From an uncultured Schlesneria sp. (GTDB taxonomy: Bacteria > Planctomycetota > Planctomycetia > Planctomycetales > Planctomycetaceae): 64,000 bases of DNA. The stretch is taken from positions 28,084-92,083 of the forward strand of contig CAIVEI010000190.1 of the NCBI GenBank assembly GCA_903904835.1, in the 5' to 3' direction. This document shows positions 61,378-64,000 of the stretch, in pieces (within the stretch, counting starts at the first letter, position 1; each line of letters starts with the position of its first letter). Made by a program: the position numbers and the translations under genes. The notes below the pieces were generated by a model, which saw nothing but the letters and a program-made list of their open reading frames with translations, was not told where the DNA came from and made no database searches.

Positions 61378-61600
61378 CGAGCGACCTCATGCAGACATGA
61401 ATCGAGAGATGCCAGAAGGTTCCGAGGAACCAACACGGGGCGGTATTCTGCCGTCAGTCTCGCTCAAGAGCAAGTCGAAAAAACGATGTTTTCTAAAGTA
61501 AAAATTGTGATACCCATGAACCTTGACACGACGAGTGGAAAGTTGTTCAACCATTCAAAATCTCTCTTTTCCATACCTTTGAAATGAATCGGCATCTCTC

Positions 61601-62602
61601 ATGAAGCTCGTTATCTATCCGCCGATCGATGAACGTCGTTTGAACAAAGTTTGCTCTGCCGCAGAACCGATGCATGTCATCAATGCTGACTCAATCGATC
61701 GAGCATTGGTTGAAATCCATGACGCGGACGCGTTCTTTGGCAAGCTGACCCCCGATCTACTGAGGCAGGCGACTCAGCTTCGCTGGGTCCAGTCACCCAC
61801 CGCCAGCCTCGAACACTTCCTGTTCCCGGAACTGATCGAACACCCGTGTGTGCTGAGCAACATGCGAGGTTTGTTTTCTGATGTCGTCGCCGATCACGTT
61901 ATGAGCTTCGTCCTGTGCTTCGCCAGGAACCTGCATGTCTACCTTCGGCAGCAGCAACAATCGATCTGGTCTCCCGTCGGTGACCAGAGTTACGTCGCCG
62001 ACTTTGTGAATGCGCCCGGGACGGTCCTTCCCATGGATCGCGCACACCAGCATCTGTCTGATTGTTCGCTGGGTGTCGTTGGTGTGGGTAACATCGGAGC
62101 CGAAATCCTGCGTCGAGCCGCCGCGTTTGGAATGTCGCTGGCCGGAGTCGATCCCAAAACACGTTCTGTCGCTGGTGTGCTGGATGAGGTCTGGCCCCTT
62201 GAGCGGTTGCCCGATCTTTTGAGTTGCTGCGATTACGTCGTCATCGCCGCACCGCTGACGCCGATCACCAGAAGGTTGTTTCAGCGTCCAACCTTTCAGG
62301 CGATGAAACGATCGGCCATCCTGATCAATATTGGTCGTGGTGCGATCGTCGATCTTCAGGACCTGGCCGATGCCCTGCGAGAAAAGGAAATCGCAGGAGC
62401 GGCACTCGATGTGTGTGACCCCGAACCACTGCCACCAGAACATCCTCTCTGGCAGATGCCAAATGTGATCATCACCCCGCACGTCGCCGCCGCATCACCT
62501 CGGATCGCCGAACGTCACCTGGAAACCCTGCTCGAAAACATCCGGTGCTTCGTCAAAGGTGAACCGCCAACGACTCAGGTCGACAAGCGCGCCTGGTATT
62601 GA
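61601..62602 (+). CDS. D-isomer-specific 2-hydroxyacid dehydrogenase
   Basis: 333 residues. Two Rossmann-like domains. NAD-binding motif GVVGVGNIGAEILRRAAAFG (near 164) followed by D of VDPKTR. Catalytic triad: Arg in INIGRGAIVD, Glu in DPEPLPPEHPLW and His in ITPHVAAAS. Family members reduce 2-keto acids or oxidise D-2-hydroxyacids with NAD(P)H. The substrate could not be inferred (glyoxylate/hydroxypyruvate or a phospho-substrate). Monocistronic; the nearest gene on the same strand is an esterase about 100 bp downstream. Confidence 0.93.
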   Translation: MKLVIYPPIDERRLNKVCSAAEPMHVINADSIDRALVEIHDADAFFGKLTPDLLRQATQLRWVQSPTASLEHFLFPELIEHPCVLSNMRGLFSDVVADHVMSFVLCFARNLHVYLRQQQQSIWSPVGDQSYVADFVNAPGTVLPMDRAHQHLSDCSLGVVGVGNIGAEILRRAAAFGMSLAGVDPKTRSVAGVLDEVWPLERLPDLLSCCDYVVIAAPLTPITRRLFQRPTFQAMKRSAILINIGRGAIVDLQDLADALREKEIAGAALDVCDPEPLPPEHPLWQMPNVIITPHVAAASPRIAERHLETLLENIRCFVKGEPPTTQVDKRAWY

Positions 62603-62701
62603 TCAAGGCCACAAACGGTTATGCTGTGATCGACCGTTAGACCTGTTCGACAAATCCAATTTTGTGACACTCTCAGATTTTTCTTCAGGAGAATCCAAGC
62701 G

Positions 62702-63592
62702 ATGGCCAGAATCTCGAAACGCGTTGCCGATCTGACTTTCATGTGCACCTTGTTTTTGTCGATCGCCCAGACTCAAAGCGCCGAATTTGTCCTCAAGCGC
62801 GACATCCCTTATGCGGAACCGGCACTCGAACGTCAGGTCCTTGATGTCTATTCGCCGGTCAACGCGAAAGACTTGCCTGTCGTTTTCTGGATTCATGGCG
62901 GCGGTTGGCAGACTGGAAACAAGACGGAAGTCCAGTCAAAGCCACAAGCCTTCGTTGATCGGGGATTCGTCTTTGTCGCAACCAACTACCGTCTATTGCC
63001 AACCGTCGAGATGGGGGCCATCAATCGCGATATTGCCAAGTCGATTCATTGGGTTCATGACCACATTGCGGAATATGGTGGCGACCCCAAAAGAATTCTG
63101 GTCATGGGTCACTCGGCAGGAGCTCAACTGGCGGCACTGATTTGCACAGACGACAGGTATCTCAAGGCCGAGGGACTGAGTCTGTCGATGATCAAGGGGT
63201 GCGTCCCCGTCGACGGCGACACGTACGATGTCCCCGCGATCATCACCACGGCAGAAACTCGCCGTACCGTCCACGGTCAGCCACAAGCCAAGTTCGGGCA
63301 TCGTGAAAAGTTCGGCAACGACCCCGAAAAGCACCGCGACTTCTCGGCCGTCACTCATGTGGCCAAGGACAAAGGGATTCCGCCATTCCTGATCCTGTAC
63401 GTCAACGATCATCCAGACAACTCGGCCCAGGCCCAGCGTCTCGGTAACGTGCTGAAAGAAGCAGGCATCCCCACCAAAGTCTTCGGTGCCGTTGAAACCA
63501 ATCACTCCCGCATCAATAACAACCTGGGGAATGCTGATGATCCATCAACCAAGGCGCTGTTTGACTTCGTCGCCGAAGCATTAAAAAAGTAA
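62702..63592 (+). CDS. Exported alpha/beta-hydrolase (carboxylesterase/BD-FAE-like)
   Basis: 296 residues, signal peptide at residues 1-26 ([14 protein letters not shown]). Oxyanion motif [13 protein letters not shown] (HGGG), nucleophile Ser in [11 protein letters not shown] (near 140), Asp in YVNDHPD-like context and His in ETNHSRIN. These are marks of esterases acting on short acyl esters or xylan acetate. It begins 99 bp after the dehydrogenase stop codon. The following DNA is a tandem repeat array and holds no further gene. Confidence 0.9.
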   Translation: MARISKRVADLTFMCTLFLSIAQTQSAEFVLKRDIPYAEPALERQVLDVYSPVNAKDLPVVFWIHGGGWQTGNKTEVQSKPQAFVDRGFVFVATNYRLLPTVEMGAINRDIAKSIHWVHDHIAEYGGDPKRILVMGHSAGAQLAALICTDDRYLKAEGLSLSMIKGCVPVDGDTYDVPAIITTAETRRTVHGQPQAKFGHREKFGNDPEKHRDFSAVTHVAKDKGIPPFLILYVNDHPDNSAQAQRLGNVLKEAGIPTKVFGAVETNHSRINNNLGNADDPSTKALFDFVAEALKK

Positions 63593-64000
63593 GGTTGCTG
63601 GGCGGGAACCGTAGGGTGGGTCAAGTCTTCGAGGCCCACCACACGATTGAAAAAGAAGTTGGTCAAGTTGGCCAAGTTCCTGTTTTTATAGGGTTTTGCG
63701 AGACTCGAAGTTGGCCAACTTCGCCAAGCTCGGCCGCTTCCTGGTCATTCATCGGGAGAACCAGTTCCTGTCTGACTCGTCTTATCGTTTCCATAAAACT
63801 CCCGTAAGGTGGGTCGAGTCTTCGAGGCCCACCACACGATTGAAGAAGAAGTTGGCCAAGTTGGCCAACTTCCTATTTTTATAGGGTTTTGCGGGACTCG
63901 AAGTTGGCCAACTTCGCCAAGCTCGGCCGCTCTCCTGGTCATTCATTGGGAGAACCAGATCCTGCTTGGGTCGTCTTATCGTTTCCATAAAACTCCCGTA
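63593..64000. repeat. Tandem array of about 193-bp units with nested palindromes, running off the window
   Basis: A unit beginning gtagggtgggtcaagtcttc starts at 63611, recurs at 63804 and begins again at 63998 (periods 193 and 194). Within each unit are the stem gtgggtc/gaggcccac, the perfect palindrome gaagttggccaacttc (63707-63722 and 63900-63915) and further pairs around gttggccaagttggccaac. The copies differ at scattered positions. No open reading frame with a coding character is seen. The array continues beyond the right edge. It is not CRISPR-like: there are no short repeats with unique spacers. Confidence 0.85.

Noticed and set aside
63593..64000. CRISPR array
   Set aside because: Units are about 193 bp and homogeneous; no short repeats with unique spacers, no cas gene nearby.

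Overview
The window looks like chromosomal DNA of a member of the Planctomycetota, probably class Planctomycetia. The evidence is the lineage-typical gene families: planctomycete cytochrome (PSCyt1/DUF1549/DUF1553) proteins paired with Tat-exported DUF1501 proteins, DUF1559 pseudopilins with the H-X9-DG motif, a BBP7-type beta-barrel porin, large membrane Ser/Thr kinases, and an ECF sigma factor next to a kinase carrying an anti-sigma zinc finger. I see no rRNA, IS element, prophage or CRISPR array. The genus cannot be told from the sequence.

Layout. 1-4.4 kb: PSCyt (with PA14) plus DUF1501 pair. 4.5-5.8 kb: FHA protein and a response regulator ending in a zinc ribbon. 6.3-9.5 kb: an ArgZ-like arginine dihydrolase, convergent with a photolyase that is translationally coupled to a MerR/CarH-like regulator. 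After an 880-bp gene-free stretch, 10.4-24.2 kb is one long minus-strand run: M81 metallopeptidase, two GspF-like proteins, three small pseudopilin-type proteins, two DUF1559 pseudopilins, a GT4 glycosyltransferase, the BBP7 porin, MoeA and MgtE. 24.5-34.4 kb: GntP permease, receptor-like Ser/Thr kinase, small helical protein, phosphoesterase, ATP-dependent PEP carboxykinase and an S9 peptidase. 34.7-40.2 kb: ECF sigma factor, zinc-finger Ser/Thr kinase and a very large HEAT-like protein in one direction. 40.5-46 kb: haloalkane-dehalogenase/OleB-like hydrolase, YchF, a long solitary DUF1501 protein and tRNA-Met(CAU). 46-54.9 kb: RsmE, GlgC, a PfkB sugar kinase, a secreted Gly/Tyr-rich protein, an OmpR-type regulator, a redoxin plus copper-monooxygenase pair and an esterase. 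55-59 kb: a second PSCyt/DUF1501 pair. 59.3-63.6 kb: a minus-strand csrA-like, uppS, cdsA group, then a D-2-hydroxyacid dehydrogenase and an esterase. The window ends inside a tandem array of about 193-bp units.

Themes. (1) Signalling: two Ser/Thr kinases, an FHA protein, two response regulators without a partner histidine kinase, an ECF/anti-sigma-kinase module and a CarH-like light/B12-type regulator whose B12-ligand motifs are broken. (2) Envelope and secretion: the pseudopilus locus has platform proteins and pilins but no ATPase or secretin nearby. (3) Carbon and nitrogen metabolism: PckA, GlgC, PfkB and ArgZ-like. (4) Intergenic spacers carry many inverted repeats: a REP/BIME-like pair at 40.4 kb, long hairpins at 43.0, 53.9 and 59.2 kb, related short hairpins on both sides of the S9 peptidase gene, and the terminal tandem array. 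These repeats and the degenerate CarH-like regulator are the least explained parts of the window.

Limits: all domain calls come from reading motifs by eye. No database search, structure prediction or composition calculation was run. Residue positions quoted as approximate were estimated, not computed.
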